From NCBI GenBank assembly GCA_964607545.1, contig CAZSLV010000044.1, positions 1-15,637 on the forward strand: a stretch of 15,637 nucleotides of DNA. Direction: 5' to 3'. Below are positions 1 through 7,659 of the stretch, piece after piece. The notes below the pieces were generated by a model. The model worked only from the letters and a program-made list of their open reading frames with translations. It did no database searches and had not been told where the DNA came from. The position numbers were made by a program, and so were the translations under genes. Origin of the DNA: Gudongella sp964607545 (GTDB taxonomy: Bacteria; Bacillota; Clostridia; Tissierellales; Tissierellaceae). Every line of letters starts with the position of its first letter. The stretch's first letter is position 1.

Positions 1-29
1 ATGAGATGTTTTTACTTTTAATCAAATTC

Positions 30-1094
30 TTATTTTATAGCTCTAACTGCTTCTAATAAATCAACCATATCATTATCTTCTACATACTTGTCTTGGATAG
101 GTTTTGCCAATGCTCTAAAAGCATCAAGATCAACTTCATTAACTATAGCACCATCTGCTATAACTTTAGCTTTAGATTCCTCTAACATCCTATAAACAAC
201 TGCTCTTTCTTCTTCTGTTGATTTTTCTGAAGCTTCAAGTATCCAATCTTGTTGTTGTTTTGGAAGTGCATCAAATCTATCTCCGTTCATTAAGAACAGT
301 CTTGTTGTATAATCGTGCTCGGTTTCAGATATATGGTTCCCATTAGCTGTTTTGTGGTGATCTTTTTGCATAAAGTTTGTATAGTCATTTTCAGCTGCAT
401 CTACAACTCCTTGTTGTAATGCCTGGTATAGTTCATTCCAGTCTACAGATGAAGGAATAGCTCCAGCATCCTTCCAGAATTGTTGTTGAACAGGTGAGTT
501 TTGAGTTCTAATAAGAAGTCCCGCTGCATCTTCTGGAACAACTATTGCTTTTTTACCATAGAAGTTTCTAACACCTGAACTGTAGTACCCCATCACCTTA
601 AACTCATTGTTAGTCTTTTCTAAAATAATTTCTTTCATTTGATTACCGAAATCTCCATCTAATGCTTCTTCCCAATGGTCAAAGCTATTAAATAAATATA
701 GTAAGGATAAAATATCAACTTCTTTAACACCAATTCCTGTCATAAATCCAGGAGATGCTACAACCATATCAGCTGCTCCAAGTGAAAGTTTCTCTATAAG
801 CTCTGATTCATTAGTTCCTATGGAACCATTGTGAACTTCTACTGTGATATTTCCGCCTGACAAATCTTCTACAACCTCTTTAAATTTAAGCATACCATAC
901 TGGTAAGGGTTGTCAGTTGATGTTTGATTGTGAGCAATTACTAAATGTAGAGGCTCTAAGCTTTCTTCTTCTACAACTTCACCTTCAACAGGTGGAGCAG
1001 GTTCTACAGCTGGTTGTTCAGCTGGCTTCTGACAACCTGCCAGCAATGAAAGTGACATAGCTAAAGCTAACAATAATACTAAAAACTTTTTCAT
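30..1094 (-). CDS. dctP: TRAP transporter substrate-binding lipoprotein (DctP family)
   Basis: Extracytoplasmic solute-binding subunit of a TRAP transporter; such proteins capture a carboxylate substrate outside the membrane and hand it to the DctQ/DctM membrane subunits. The 354-residue product starts with a lipoprotein signal: basic MKK, a hydrophobic stretch, and a lipobox LLAGC with the lipidated Cys at residue 21. An acidic, proline-rich linker follows (about 22-48), then the DctP fold. Residue 196 in the LLIRTQNSP segment matches the family position of the carboxylate-binding arginine, and the WNELYQALQQGVVDAAEN segment (219-236) is a family hallmark. An AAGGGGA ribosome binding site precedes the ATG. 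It is the last visible gene of the yiaL operon, 55 bp after dlgD. dctQ and dctM are not in the window and would lie beyond its left edge. The E. coli yiaKLMNO cluster pairs the same kinds of gene with a TRAP system. The substrate is inferred to be a sugar acid; its identity is unknown. Confidence 0.9.
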   Translation of the reverse strand: MKKFLVLLLALAMSLSLLAGCQKPAEQPAVEPAPPVEGEVVEEESLEPLHLVIAHNQTSTDNPYQYGMLKFKEVVEDLSGGNITVEVHNGSIGTNESELIEKLSLGAADMVVASPGFMTGIGVKEVDILSLLYLFNSFDHWEEALDGDFGNQMKEIILEKTNNEFKVMGYYSSGVRNFYGKKAIVVPEDAAGLLIRTQNSPVQQQFWKDAGAIPSSVDWNELYQALQQGVVDAAENDYTNFMQKDHHKTANGNHISETEHDYTTRLFLMNGDRFDALPKQQQDWILEASEKSTEEERAVVYRMLEESKAKVIADGAIVNEVDLDAFRALAKPIQDKYVEDNDMVDLLEAVRAIK

Positions 1095-1122
1095 TTTTTA
1101 ATCCCCTTTTTTTATATATTTT

Positions 1123-1141
1123 TTAAACGGCGTACCGTCTT
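1123..1141 (-). other. short stem-loop in the dlgD-dctP gap
   Basis: A 4-bp GC stem (ACGG/CCGT at 1127-1130 and 1135-1138, four-base loop) with flanking A/T pairs after one mismatch. It sits in the 55-bp gap just upstream of the dctP ribosome binding site, in an otherwise A/T-only stretch. It is too short for a confident terminator. It could be an mRNA stability or processing element that sets the level of the binding protein relative to upstream genes, which is inference only. Confidence 0.3.
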
Positions 1142-1149
1142 AATACCTT

Positions 1150-2154
1150 TTACATATTAGTTATTTCTTCCCATATTGAGTCAATAACAGGGATTCCATT
1201 TTCTAGGTTTTCCCTTCTAGTGTTAATTGTTCTTTCTCCAGGATATGTTATTTCTCTTCCTTCCTTGACTGGCTCAGATGATTTTATATCTTCTAAGACA
1301 TTATCAATCATAGCATCAGTCATTTCTGCAGTATTAAACTTACTTGGATCTATTGCTATAAGAACTTGAGATAAACTGTACTCATCCTCACATTCTCGAC
1401 CTATGTCTGTTGTCGAAAACCCCCCTGATAGTATAGTTGCAATTAGGTCAAAAGCAATAGACATACCAGACCCTTTCCAAAATCCTGCTGGTAATACTCT
1501 CCAAGTCTTTTCTATTTCTGATGGGTCCGTAGTAATATTGCCAAGGGAATCGTAACCCCCCGCAACAGGAAGTTGAGTTCCTTTTAATTTATGCTCTTCT
1601 ATTTTACCATAAGAGAATTGTGACATTGCAGCATCCACTACAACGTGTTCTCCGTTACTCTTAGGAATTGCCATTACAAAAGGATTGTTGCCAATTCTTC
1701 TATCTTTAGCGCCCCAGGCTGGCATATTTGGCATTGTATTAGTCCAGCAAATACCAACACATCCTGCATCAGCAGCTTGCCATCCATAAGCTCCACCCCT
1801 CATCCAATGGTTAGTGTTTTTTATTGCAACGAGACCAACACCATATTCCTTTGCTAGTTCGATAGCTCTGTCCATACAGATTTTAGCATTTACATTCCCC
1901 ATTGCCCTATTGCCATCCCATCTTTCAAAGCAACCATTACCATCTATTTTTTGTGCTTTAGCATTTAAATCAATGTATCCTTTATCTATATAGCTTATAA
2001 CTCTAGGGAATCTATTTACTCCATGTGAATAAACACCATCTAAGCTATTCTCCGCAAATAACTTTGCTGATATATAAGCATCTTGTTCGTCTAGTCCTTT
2101 TTTTATCAAGATTCTTTTAAACTCTTCTATCATATCTTCAAATTTTATTCTCAT
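1150..2154 (-). CDS. dlgD: 2,3-diketo-L-gulonate reductase-like, Ldh2/YlbC family NAD(P)H oxidoreductase
   Basis: Member of the malate/L-lactate dehydrogenase-2 family, closest by recall to E. coli YiaK/DlgD, which reduces 2,3-diketo-L-gulonate to 3-keto-L-gulonate. The match is strong along its length: VYSHGVNRFPR near residues 41-51 with the catalytic-type His44, NHWMRGGAYGWQAA near 115-128, GICWTN, WGAKDRRIGNNP, and FWKGSGMSIAFDLIATILSGG. The length of 334 residues matches the family. Two ATG codons are adjacent; I chose the second (2154) because the GAGGTG ribosome binding site lies 1 nt from the first and 4 nt from the second, and because E. coli YiaK starts at the equivalent residue. 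It follows the Gfo/Idh gene by 18 nt and precedes dctP, so it is operonic. The family is broad, so the true substrate may be another 2-oxo or diketo sugar acid. Confidence 0.88.
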   Translation of the reverse strand: MRIKFEDMIEEFKRILIKKGLDEQDAYISAKLFAENSLDGVYSHGVNRFPRVISYIDKGYIDLNAKAQKIDGNGCFERWDGNRAMGNVNAKICMDRAIELAKEYGVGLVAIKNTNHWMRGGAYGWQAADAGCVGICWTNTMPNMPAWGAKDRRIGNNPFVMAIPKSNGEHVVVDAAMSQFSYGKIEEHKLKGTQLPVAGGYDSLGNITTDPSEIEKTWRVLPAGFWKGSGMSIAFDLIATILSGGFSTTDIGRECEDEYSLSQVLIAIDPSKFNTAEMTDAMIDNVLEDIKSSEPVKEGREITYPGERTINTRRENLENGIPVIDSIWEEITNM

Positions 2155-2172
2155 CATGCACCTCTTTAGTAT

Positions 2173-3150
2173 TTATTTTTTAAATTCCGCTAAAACTTCA
2201 TCTGTTACCTTAGTAACATTTGCTGAACTTAAAATATTAGCTGTGGATTTTTCTATACCAAGAATCTCACGTACTACCATTTGAATATAAGGCTGTGCAA
2301 TATGATCGGGTGGGATAAATTTTAAAACCTCTTCTTGTCTATCCTTGTAAATTGATACATCTCCATAGCCAAGGCCTTCAAAAATCATATATCCTTTATC
2401 CCCAACAATTTTTACATATTCTTCCTCGTGGTCTGCTACATAACACCACATTCCATTCCCTACAACTCCGTTTTCAAATTCAAAACTAGCTGAAACTGTA
2501 TCTTCAACTTCATATAGCCCTCCTAAATTCTTTGCAAGGCCCTTCGTTTTAACTATGTGCCCAAAGAAGAAGTCTAAAATATCAAGCACATGGACTCCCA
2601 TGTCAATAAATTTCCCTCCGCCTGTAATTTCTTTTTTAATACGCCAAGCTTGATTCTCTTTTGAAAAGTCGCTTTCTTCTGGCTTCATTATCTGTCTTAC
2701 TTCTACGTATCGTACTTTACCGATAGTTTCATTATCTAGCAATTCTTTTATCTTCAAATATTTTTCCAACCCTCTTCTATAGAAGGCCGTATAAACAGGA
2801 ATATTGTATTCCCTAGATTTTTCTAGTATTTCTTGACACTCACTATGATCCAGAGCCATAGGTTTTTCAATGTAAGGAATCTTACCAGCTTCAAGACACA
2901 TTATAGCATACTCTTTGTGAACATGAGGAGGTGTTGCTATATAGACAGCATCTATGTCGCTCTTTAACATATCTTCTATAGAATTAAACACTTTCTCTAC
3001 GCCATGCCTCTTAGCCCAATCTTTTGCTTTATCTGTACTTCTATTAAATACTCCATAAAGTTCAGAGCCTTCTGACTTATAAAATCCAGGTCCAGATTTT
3101 ACTTCAGTAACTGATCCAGTTCCAATCATACCCCATCTAACCTTTTTCAT
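2173..3150 (-). CDS. Gfo/Idh/MocA family oxidoreductase
   Basis: NAD(P)-dependent sugar or sugar-acid dehydrogenase of the Gfo/Idh/MocA family, 325 residues. An N-terminal Rossmann domain has a GTGSVT dinucleotide loop at residues 10-15 and the ATPPHVH segment near 72-78. The family EKP motif is at 95-97, where the Lys is usually catalytic. The C-terminal domain has GGGKFIDMGVHVLDI near 177-191, giving the D183-H187 pair typical of the active site. TTG and ATG are adjacent; the ATG at 3150 is preferred because the GGGTGAT ribosome binding site almost touches the TTG. It starts 11 nt after yiaL ends and is followed closely by dlgD, so it is co-transcribed. The substrate cannot be read from sequence. 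By context it probably oxidises, reduces or epimerises an intermediate of the sugar acid brought in by the TRAP system. No equivalent gene is part of the E. coli yia cluster as I recall it. Confidence 0.85.
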   Translation of the reverse strand: MKKVRWGMIGTGSVTEVKSGPGFYKSEGSELYGVFNRSTDKAKDWAKRHGVEKVFNSIEDMLKSDIDAVYIATPPHVHKEYAIMCLEAGKIPYIEKPMALDHSECQEILEKSREYNIPVYTAFYRRGLEKYLKIKELLDNETIGKVRYVEVRQIMKPEESDFSKENQAWRIKKEITGGGKFIDMGVHVLDILDFFFGHIVKTKGLAKNLGGLYEVEDTVSASFEFENGVVGNGMWCYVADHEEEYVKIVGDKGYMIFEGLGYGDVSIYKDRQEEVLKFIPPDHIAQPYIQMVVREILGIEKSTANILSSANVTKVTDEVLAEFKK

Positions 3151-3161
3151 CAAATCACCCT

Positions 3162-3629
3162 TTATATAGTATTTATATTTATTTTTACTACCACTTTCCT
3201 AATTTTTCTACTACCTTTTTCAACACAACCCGGTCTGTGAACATCCCAAGGGAAAAAAATAAAAAAATCACCTGGATTTGATTTAATGAACTTTTCATTC
3301 TCCATGTTTTTATAGAATTTTATATCTTTACTATCAAATAGGTCCTCGTCTAATTCATTGCTGCCTGTATCTGTTGCAAAACCGAATAACTCTTCACCTT
3401 CTGGTGAAAATTGTAAATCAATATATTTTTTATGAACTTCTGGTCTCTTTTTATCAATGGTTTCGCCAGTAATATCCATTACTTGAGCAAACAAGTCCTT
3501 ACCTTCAATTTCATAGGTTCCTGTTTCCATCGATAAGAAATCTCGATCTTTAAGGTACTCTAATGCTTTAACAATTTTCTCTTTGTAGACTGATGTGACC
3601 CCTAAATTTCCAATATTTCCATATATCAA
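3162..3629 (-). CDS. yiaL: YhcH/YjgK/YiaL family protein (cupin-like)
   Basis: Small YhcH/YjgK/YiaL family protein (also labelled DUF386 or beta-galactosidase subunit beta family). These proteins have a jelly-roll fold and recur in operons for sugar acid and amino sugar breakdown; an isomerase or mutarotase-like role on a sugar acid is often suggested but unproven. Visible family motifs are EVHKKYIDLQ and FFPWDVHRPG, which carry the conserved His residues. Start: a longer frame reaches a GTG at 3638, but that GTG lies inside the AGGAGG ribosome binding site (3638-3643). The TTG at 3629, 8 nt downstream of it, is the likely start. This gives a 155-residue protein beginning MIYGNIGN, which aligns with the MIFGHIA start of E. 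coli YiaL, also about 155 residues. It is the first gene of the operon leading to dctP. Confidence 0.87.
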   Translation of the reverse strand: MIYGNIGNLGVTSVYKEKIVKALEYLKDRDFLSMETGTYEIEGKDLFAQVMDITGETIDKKRPEVHKKYIDLQFSPEGEELFGFATDTGSNELDEDLFDSKDIKFYKNMENEKFIKSNPGDFFIFFPWDVHRPGCVEKGSRKIRKVVVKININTI

Positions 3630-3646
3630 TATATGCACCTCCTAGA

Positions 3647-3683
3647 GTTTCACTTCGTGGAACAACTATTTGTATTGCGGAAT
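3647..3683. promoter_or_regulatory. tandem IclR-type operator pair, yiaL operon
   Basis: Two 17-bp quasi-palindromes, GTTTCACTTCGTGGAAC (3647-3663, one mismatch in 7-bp arms) and TATTTGTATTGCGGAAT (3667-3683, weaker left arm). Their centres are 3655 and 3675, exactly 20 bp apart. They lie between the yiaL transcription start predicted near 3690 and the yiaL ribosome binding site, a position where a bound repressor would block elongation or clearance. The same pair with the same spacing occurs at 7619-7655 and 8602-8638. IclR-family operators, including KdgR sites of the TGAAAC/GTTTCA type, have this form. Confidence 0.78.
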
Positions 3684-3695
3684 CTGTTAATTTAT

Positions 3696-3724
3696 ATTAT
3701 AATGGTAGTTGAAAACATTTGCAA
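3696..3724 (-). promoter_or_regulatory. sigma-A promoter of the yiaL operon
   Basis: On the minus strand, -35 TTGCAA (3719-3724), a 17-bp spacer, and a perfect -10 TATAAT (3696-3701). Predicted start is near 3690, giving a leader of about 60 nt that contains the operator pair. The hexamers and spacing are identical to the kdgA promoter. TTGCAA is self-complementary, but no matching -10 was found in the other direction for the divergent dehydrogenase gene. Confidence 0.75.
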
Positions 3725-3807
3725 GTATATTTTAAAAACTTAAAACATTGTCATAAATAAGATGAAGTAATTAGGCCAACTAAAAATCTAATTGGAGTTG
3801 ATAATTT

Positions 3808-4824
3808 ATGAAAGCCGTTTATTTGAGTAACCCTCTTGAAGTAAGTTTAGTTGATGTTAAAAAGCCTGAACCTAAAGAAGGTTTTGCTCTCATTAAAGTA
3901 AAATCTGCAAGCATTTGCGGATCAGATGTAGGTGCTTTTCGTGGTAGTAATGTCTTAGTTAATTATCCCATTATCTTAGGTCACGAAGTAGCAGGAGAAG
4001 TTGTTTCGATAGGCGAAAATCCAAAAGGAATTAAGGTTGGGGATAGGGTAATATTAGATCCTTATATTTATTGTGGTAAGTGTTATCCATGTTCAATTGG
4101 TAGAACAAATTGCTGTGAAAACTTAAACGTCCTTGGAGTTCATGTAGATGGGGGTATGGTCGAACTTTTTTCTCATCCTCAGGAATTGTTAAATAAAGTT
4201 CCCGATAGTATCCCTTGGAGCCTTGTCCCATTAGCAGAACCCTTAACCATTGCTCTTCATTCTGTTCATCGAGGAGGGTTAAAAGAAGGTGAATATGTTA
4301 CTATTATAGGTGCTGGACCCATTGGCCTATTATCTGCTCTTGTAGCTCTTCATTATAAAGCCATCCCCATCTTAATAGATATATTGGATGAGAGACTATC
4401 TTATGCTAAGACCCTGGGTATTAATAATGTTATAAATGCAAAAGATGATAATCCTTTAGAAGTGATTAACAACATAACTAAGGGAGTCATGTCACAGGTG
4501 ATTATAGAAGCTTCTGGTTCAAATAAGGCTATAAGAGATTCTTTTGACTATGTATCTTATGCTGGTAGAATTGTATTTACTGGGTGGCCTAAATCAGACA
4601 CTGAAATTCCAACAGCTATGATAACAAAAAAGGAACTCGATGTCAGAGGTTCAAGAACTAGCGCTAATGAATTTGAGGAGGCTTTGGATTTAATTGTAAA
4701 TAATAAGGTAGATGTTAAGTCTATAATTAGTAAAGTAGTAAATTTTGATGATCTCCCTCAATCCTTGATAGATATGTCAAATAATCCAGAAAAGTTTTTA
4801 AAAATTGTTGCCTTAATGGATTAA
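3808..4824 (+). CDS. zinc-dependent alcohol dehydrogenase, L-galactonate/L-gulonate 5-dehydrogenase type
   Basis: Medium-chain Zn dehydrogenase of 338 residues. Catalytic zinc ligands are C37 (in ICGSD) and H59-E60 (in LGHE). Structural zinc cysteines are C89, C92, C95 and C103 in the YCGKCYPCSIGRTNCC segment. The Rossmann loop GAGPIG is at 168-173. The GRTNCCENLNVLGVHVDGG stretch resembles E. coli LgoD (YjjN, L-galactonate 5-dehydrogenase) and RspB-like L-gulonate 5-dehydrogenases, which oxidise C5 to give tagaturonate or fructuronate. Context favours a fructuronate-forming L-gulonate enzyme, because the facing operon holds fructuronate reductase and mannonate dehydratase, but L-galactonate, L-idonate and other polyols remain possible. 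GGAG at 3794-3797 is the ribosome binding site. It is divergent from the yiaL operon and convergent with uxuB. No clear promoter is visible upstream, so its control is unclear. Confidence 0.85.
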   Translation: MKAVYLSNPLEVSLVDVKKPEPKEGFALIKVKSASICGSDVGAFRGSNVLVNYPIILGHEVAGEVVSIGENPKGIKVGDRVILDPYIYCGKCYPCSIGRTNCCENLNVLGVHVDGGMVELFSHPQELLNKVPDSIPWSLVPLAEPLTIALHSVHRGGLKEGEYVTIIGAGPIGLLSALVALHYKAIPILIDILDERLSYAKTLGINNVINAKDDNPLEVINNITKGVMSQVIIEASGSNKAIRDSFDYVSYAGRIVFTGWPKSDTEIPTAMITKKELDVRGSRTSANEFEEALDLIVNNKVDVKSIISKVVNFDDLPQSLIDMSNNPEKFLKIVALMD

Positions 4825-4876
4825 TATAAAAGCAGCTTATGTTTATAAATCAAACATAAGCTGCTTTTATATTAAT
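4820..4876. terminator. bidirectional terminator between the dehydrogenase gene and uxuB
   Basis: A perfect 25-bp inverted repeat (4820-4844 and 4852-4876) around a 7-nt loop. The inner part, AAGCAGCTTATGTTT and its complement, forms the stable stem; A/T-rich outer arms supply a T-rich tract on either strand. It overlaps the stop codon of the plus-strand dehydrogenase (4822-4824) and touches the stop codon of uxuB on the minus strand (4876-4878), so one element serves both convergent units. Confidence 0.9.
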
Positions 4877-5733
4877 TAAACTCCTGAATAAGCAGAAAAT
4901 CCTCCATCTACTGGTATCACCACTCCATTTATAAAACTTGAAGCACTCTCACTGACTAAAAATAATATTATACCTACAAGTTCTTCAGGTTTTCCATATC
5001 TCTCCATAGGTGTATTATTTAATATCTTGCTCGATCTTTCTGTTGGAGTTCCATCTGTATTTAATAATAATCCTCTATTTTGTTCTGTTAAGAAAAATCC
5101 TGGAGCTATTGCATTAACTCTAATTCCTACCTTTGAAAGATGCACAGCTAACCACTGCGTGAAATTAGATATTGCAGCTTTTGCACCTGAATATGCTGGT
5201 ATTTTAGTCAAAGGAGTAAAGGCGTTCATCGATGATATATTGATAATGCTACAGCCTTCTTTATTGACCATATCCTTAGCAAATTCTTGTGATGTTAAAA
5301 ATGTTCCTAGGAAATTCAAATCAAATACAAAACTTATGCTTTTTTCATCTAAATCAAAAAAAGTATTTGTGGTCTCATCTTCTTTTAGTAGGTCTTCTCT
5401 AAACAGGTACTCCTTTGTCGTTGTCCCCTTAGGATGATTTCCCCCTGCCCCATTTATCAATACATCACAGGGCCCATATTTTTCTAGTACCTGCTGATGA
5501 GCTAATTTAAGGCTCTCCTTATCCAATATATCAGCTACAAAGCCAGCTGCTATTCCTTTATTGTCTTTTACTTGTGAAACCTTCTTATTTATTTTATCTA
5601 TATCTCTGCCTAATATAGCAACCTTTGCTCCTGATTCTGCCAAAGCATCTACCCAATAACTTCCAAGTACTCCTGTACCTCCAGTTATCACTACTACTTT
5701 ATCACTTAGATCAACTTTAAATGGTATATTCAT
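4876..5733 (-). CDS. uxuB: D-mannonate oxidoreductase (fructuronate reductase), SDR type
   Basis: Short-chain dehydrogenase of 285 residues, of the kind found next to uxuA in Bacillus (YjmF/UxuB). It reduces D-fructuronate to D-mannonate with NADH, and is unrelated to the long-chain UxuB of E. coli. Motifs: TGGTGVLG cofactor loop at 17-24, NGAGGNHPKGTT at 94-105 (the NHPKG extension is typical of this subgroup), INISSMNA with catalytic Ser near 167-168, Y181 and K185 in YSGAK, and a long insertion (about 106-130) before the helix with the NFLGT segment. AAGGAG lies 7 nt before the ATG, inside the end of uxuA, and the two genes are 1 nt apart, suggesting translational coupling. It is the last gene of the kduD-uxuA-uxuB operon and ends in the shared bidirectional terminator. 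Confidence 0.9.
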   Translation of the reverse strand: MNIPFKVDLSDKVVVITGGTGVLGSYWVDALAESGAKVAILGRDIDKINKKVSQVKDNKGIAAGFVADILDKESLKLAHQQVLEKYGPCDVLINGAGGNHPKGTTTKEYLFREDLLKEDETTNTFFDLDEKSISFVFDLNFLGTFLTSQEFAKDMVNKEGCSIINISSMNAFTPLTKIPAYSGAKAAISNFTQWLAVHLSKVGIRVNAIAPGFFLTEQNRGLLLNTDGTPTERSSKILNNTPMERYGKPEELVGIILFLVSESASSFINGVVIPVDGGFSAYSGV

Positions 5734-5734
5734 A

Positions 5735-6787
5735 TTAAAACTCCTTGTTCATTTTTTCTAAGGCTTCCCATATACCAGCAATATACATCGCTCCAAGAGC
5801 TCTATCATACAAACCATAGCCTGGTTTTCCTGTTTCTCCCCATATCATTCTTCCGTGATCTGGCCTTAGGTATCCATCAAACTTATTATTGTGAAGGGCT
5901 TTTAAAATAGCCACAATATCTAAAGAACCAGCAGAAGATAAGTGTGCAGATTCTTCAAAACTTCCATCATCTAGTAATTTTATATTTCTTACATGCATAA
6001 AATGTATTCTACCTTGAGATGAATATTTATCAACCATTCTAACTACATCATTAAAACTACCGCTTCCTAATGAGCCTGTACATAGGGTTAATCCATTATA
6101 CTCACTATCTACTAATTTTAAAAACCTATCCAAGTTTTCTTCCTTAGTAATAATTCTAGGCAGACCGAATATAGACCAAGGTGGATCATCTGGATGAATA
6201 GCCATCTTTATTCTGTTAGCTTCGGCAACCGGTATTATTTCTTTTAAGAAATATTCAAGATTTGCCCACAAATCTTCTGTGTCAACTTTAGAATATTTTT
6301 CAAATAAATCTTTTAAATCTTGTTTTGAATAGCTAGAATCCCAGCCAGGTAAAGATAATTCTCCTGTTAATGGATCCATTTTATCTACTTGAGATTTATA
6401 ATATACTAGAGCAGTCGAACCATCTTCAAGAACTTTGTCCATCTGTGAACGAGTCCAATCAAATACTGGCATGAAATTATAACATATAACTTTTACTCCG
6501 GCTTTAGCAAGATTTATAATGTTTTGTTTATAATTTTCGATATATTTATCTCGAGAAGGTAAGCCCAATTTAATGTCCTCATGAACAGGGACACTTTCTA
6601 TAACATCGAATTTTAAACCTGCTTTTTCTACTGATGATTTTAAGTTATTTATACTACTTACACTCCACACTTCTCCAACAGGGACATCATAAATAGCTGT
6701 AACAATACTCTCCATACTCGGTATTTGTTTAATATATTCGATTTTTATTGGATCTTCTTTTCCATACCACCTAAATGATAACTTCAT
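5735..6787 (-). CDS. uxuA: D-mannonate dehydratase
   Basis: Converts D-mannonate to 2-keto-3-deoxy-D-gluconate with a divalent metal; TIM-barrel enzyme, 350 residues from the chosen start. Candidate metal and active-site residues fall at the usual family positions: H198 in AIHPDDPPW, C236 in LTLCTGSLGS, H262 and H265 in IHFMHVRN, and D310-H311 in YLRPDHGR. An open frame runs to 6865, but the upstream part lies inside the end of kduD. The ATG at 6787 has a GGGAGG ribosome binding site 7 nt away and begins MKLSFRWYG, as expected for UxuA. It is the middle gene of the operon: 34 nt after kduD, 1 nt before uxuB. Confidence 0.95.
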   Translation of the reverse strand: MKLSFRWYGKEDPIKIEYIKQIPSMESIVTAIYDVPVGEVWSVSSINNLKSSVEKAGLKFDVIESVPVHEDIKLGLPSRDKYIENYKQNIINLAKAGVKVICYNFMPVFDWTRSQMDKVLEDGSTALVYYKSQVDKMDPLTGELSLPGWDSSYSKQDLKDLFEKYSKVDTEDLWANLEYFLKEIIPVAEANRIKMAIHPDDPPWSIFGLPRIITKEENLDRFLKLVDSEYNGLTLCTGSLGSGSFNDVVRMVDKYSSQGRIHFMHVRNIKLLDDGSFEESAHLSSAGSLDIVAILKALHNNKFDGYLRPDHGRMIWGETGKPGYGLYDRALGAMYIAGIWEALEKMNKEF

Positions 6788-6821
6788 AGTATTTCCTCCC
6801 TTGTTTATAGAAATTGGTTTA

Positions 6822-7598
6822 TTATCTGACCATCCAACCGCCATCAACACATAAAACATGTCCATTGATGTAATCAGATGCTTTTGAACTTAAAAATACA
6901 GCCGTAGCACCTAAGTCATTTGGATTTCCCCATCTATTAGCTGGTATTCTACTTAATATCTCAGAACTTCTTTCTTTATTTGCTCTAATTAATTCAGTAT
7001 TAGCAGTCTCAATATATCCGGGAGCTATTGCATTAATTTGTATATTGCTTTGAGCCAATTCATTAGCAAATGATTTTGTAATGCCAGCTACTCCATGTTT
7101 CGAAGCTGTATAAGAGGGAACAAATTTCCCTCCTTGAAAAGATAACATTGAGGCTATATTTATTATTTTACCAGAATTTTGATTAACCATATACTTGGCC
7201 GCTTGCTTAGATAAATAATAAACTGCTGATAAGTTTAAATCAATGACATCTTTCCAAGATTGGTTATCACCTTCTAAAAGAGGTGCTCGTCTTATAGTAC
7301 CAGCATTATTTACTAATATATCTATTTTCCCAAAACTGTTTATACATTGATCAACAGATTTCATAGCTTGTTCTTCATTAGATAAATCCGCTTTACCAAA
7401 TTCTACCCTTCGGCCTAGATTCTGAATCTCACTTCTTATTTCATCAATGTTTTTATCAGAGTGAGTAAGTATAAAAACATCACTTCCTGCTTGAGCAAGA
7501 GCCATTGAAATTGCTCTACCTATACCAGTATGTCCGCCTGTAACCATTGCTACTTTGTCATTTAAGCCAAATAAATTATTTAAATAAGCATTATTCAT
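6822..7598 (-). CDS. kduD: 2-dehydro-3-deoxy-D-gluconate 5-dehydrogenase (KduD), SDR family
   Basis: Reduces 2,5-diketo-3-deoxygluconate to KDG with NAD(P)H; the family is known from pectin and unsaturated uronate breakdown. The 258-residue product has TGGHTGIG at 20-27, NNAGTIRR at 97-104, catalytic S150, Y163 and K167 in PSYTASKHG, and the C-terminal RIPANRWG and YINGHVLCVDGGW segments typical of KduD. The frame stays open upstream to 7661, but the ATG at 7598 is preferred: it has a GGAAGG-rich ribosome binding site, and the upstream stretch is occupied by promoter and operator. It is the first gene of kduD-uxuA-uxuB. The usual partner isomerase KduI is absent from the window, so its role may be fed by another route or by a kduI elsewhere. 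Related SDRs with other sugar-acid substrates exist. Confidence 0.88.
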   Translation of the reverse strand: MNNAYLNNLFGLNDKVAMVTGGHTGIGRAISMALAQAGSDVFILTHSDKNIDEIRSEIQNLGRRVEFGKADLSNEEQAMKSVDQCINSFGKIDILVNNAGTIRRAPLLEGDNQSWKDVIDLNLSAVYYLSKQAAKYMVNQNSGKIINIASMLSFQGGKFVPSYTASKHGVAGITKSFANELAQSNIQINAIAPGYIETANTELIRANKERSSEILSRIPANRWGNPNDLGATAVFLSSKASDYINGHVLCVDGGWMVR

Positions 7599-7618
7599 AT
7601 TCTTCCCTTCCTTCCTTA

Positions 7619-7655
7619 GTATCATTATACGGAATATTGTTTCATAATGCAATAA
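7619..7655. promoter_or_regulatory. tandem IclR-type operator pair, kduD operon
   Basis: GTATCATTATACGGAAT (7619-7635, centre 7627) and GTTTCATAATGCAATAA (7639-7655, centre 7647), 20 bp apart as at the other two loci. Between them the facing half-sites also form a degenerate dyad GRAAYAWTRTTYC. The pair covers the -10 and -35 of the kduD promoter, so binding would exclude RNA polymerase directly. Confidence 0.78.
7624..7652 (-). promoter_or_regulatory. sigma-A promoter of the kduD operon
   Basis: On the minus strand, -35 TTGCAT (7647-7652), a 17-bp spacer, and -10 TATAAT (7624-7629). The predicted start near 7617 leaves a leader of about 19 nt that just contains the ribosome binding site. 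It is embedded in the operator pair and lies directly downstream of the regulator gene's terminator. Confidence 0.72.
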
Positions 7656-7659
7656 TATC

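Noticed and set aside
1123..1141. Terminator between dlgD and dctP
   Set aside because: A four-pair GC stem is too weak. The genes are close and functionally linked, so it is listed only as a small stem-loop.
3719..3760. Divergent promoter for the zinc dehydrogenase using the self-complementary TTGCAA
   Set aside because: No acceptable -10 hexamer is found at 16-18 bp on the plus strand, so no promoter is claimed.
6788..6865. N-terminal extension of uxuA
   Set aside because: It overlaps the 3' end of kduD in another frame and lacks similarity to UxuA. The start at 6787 has GGGAGG upstream.
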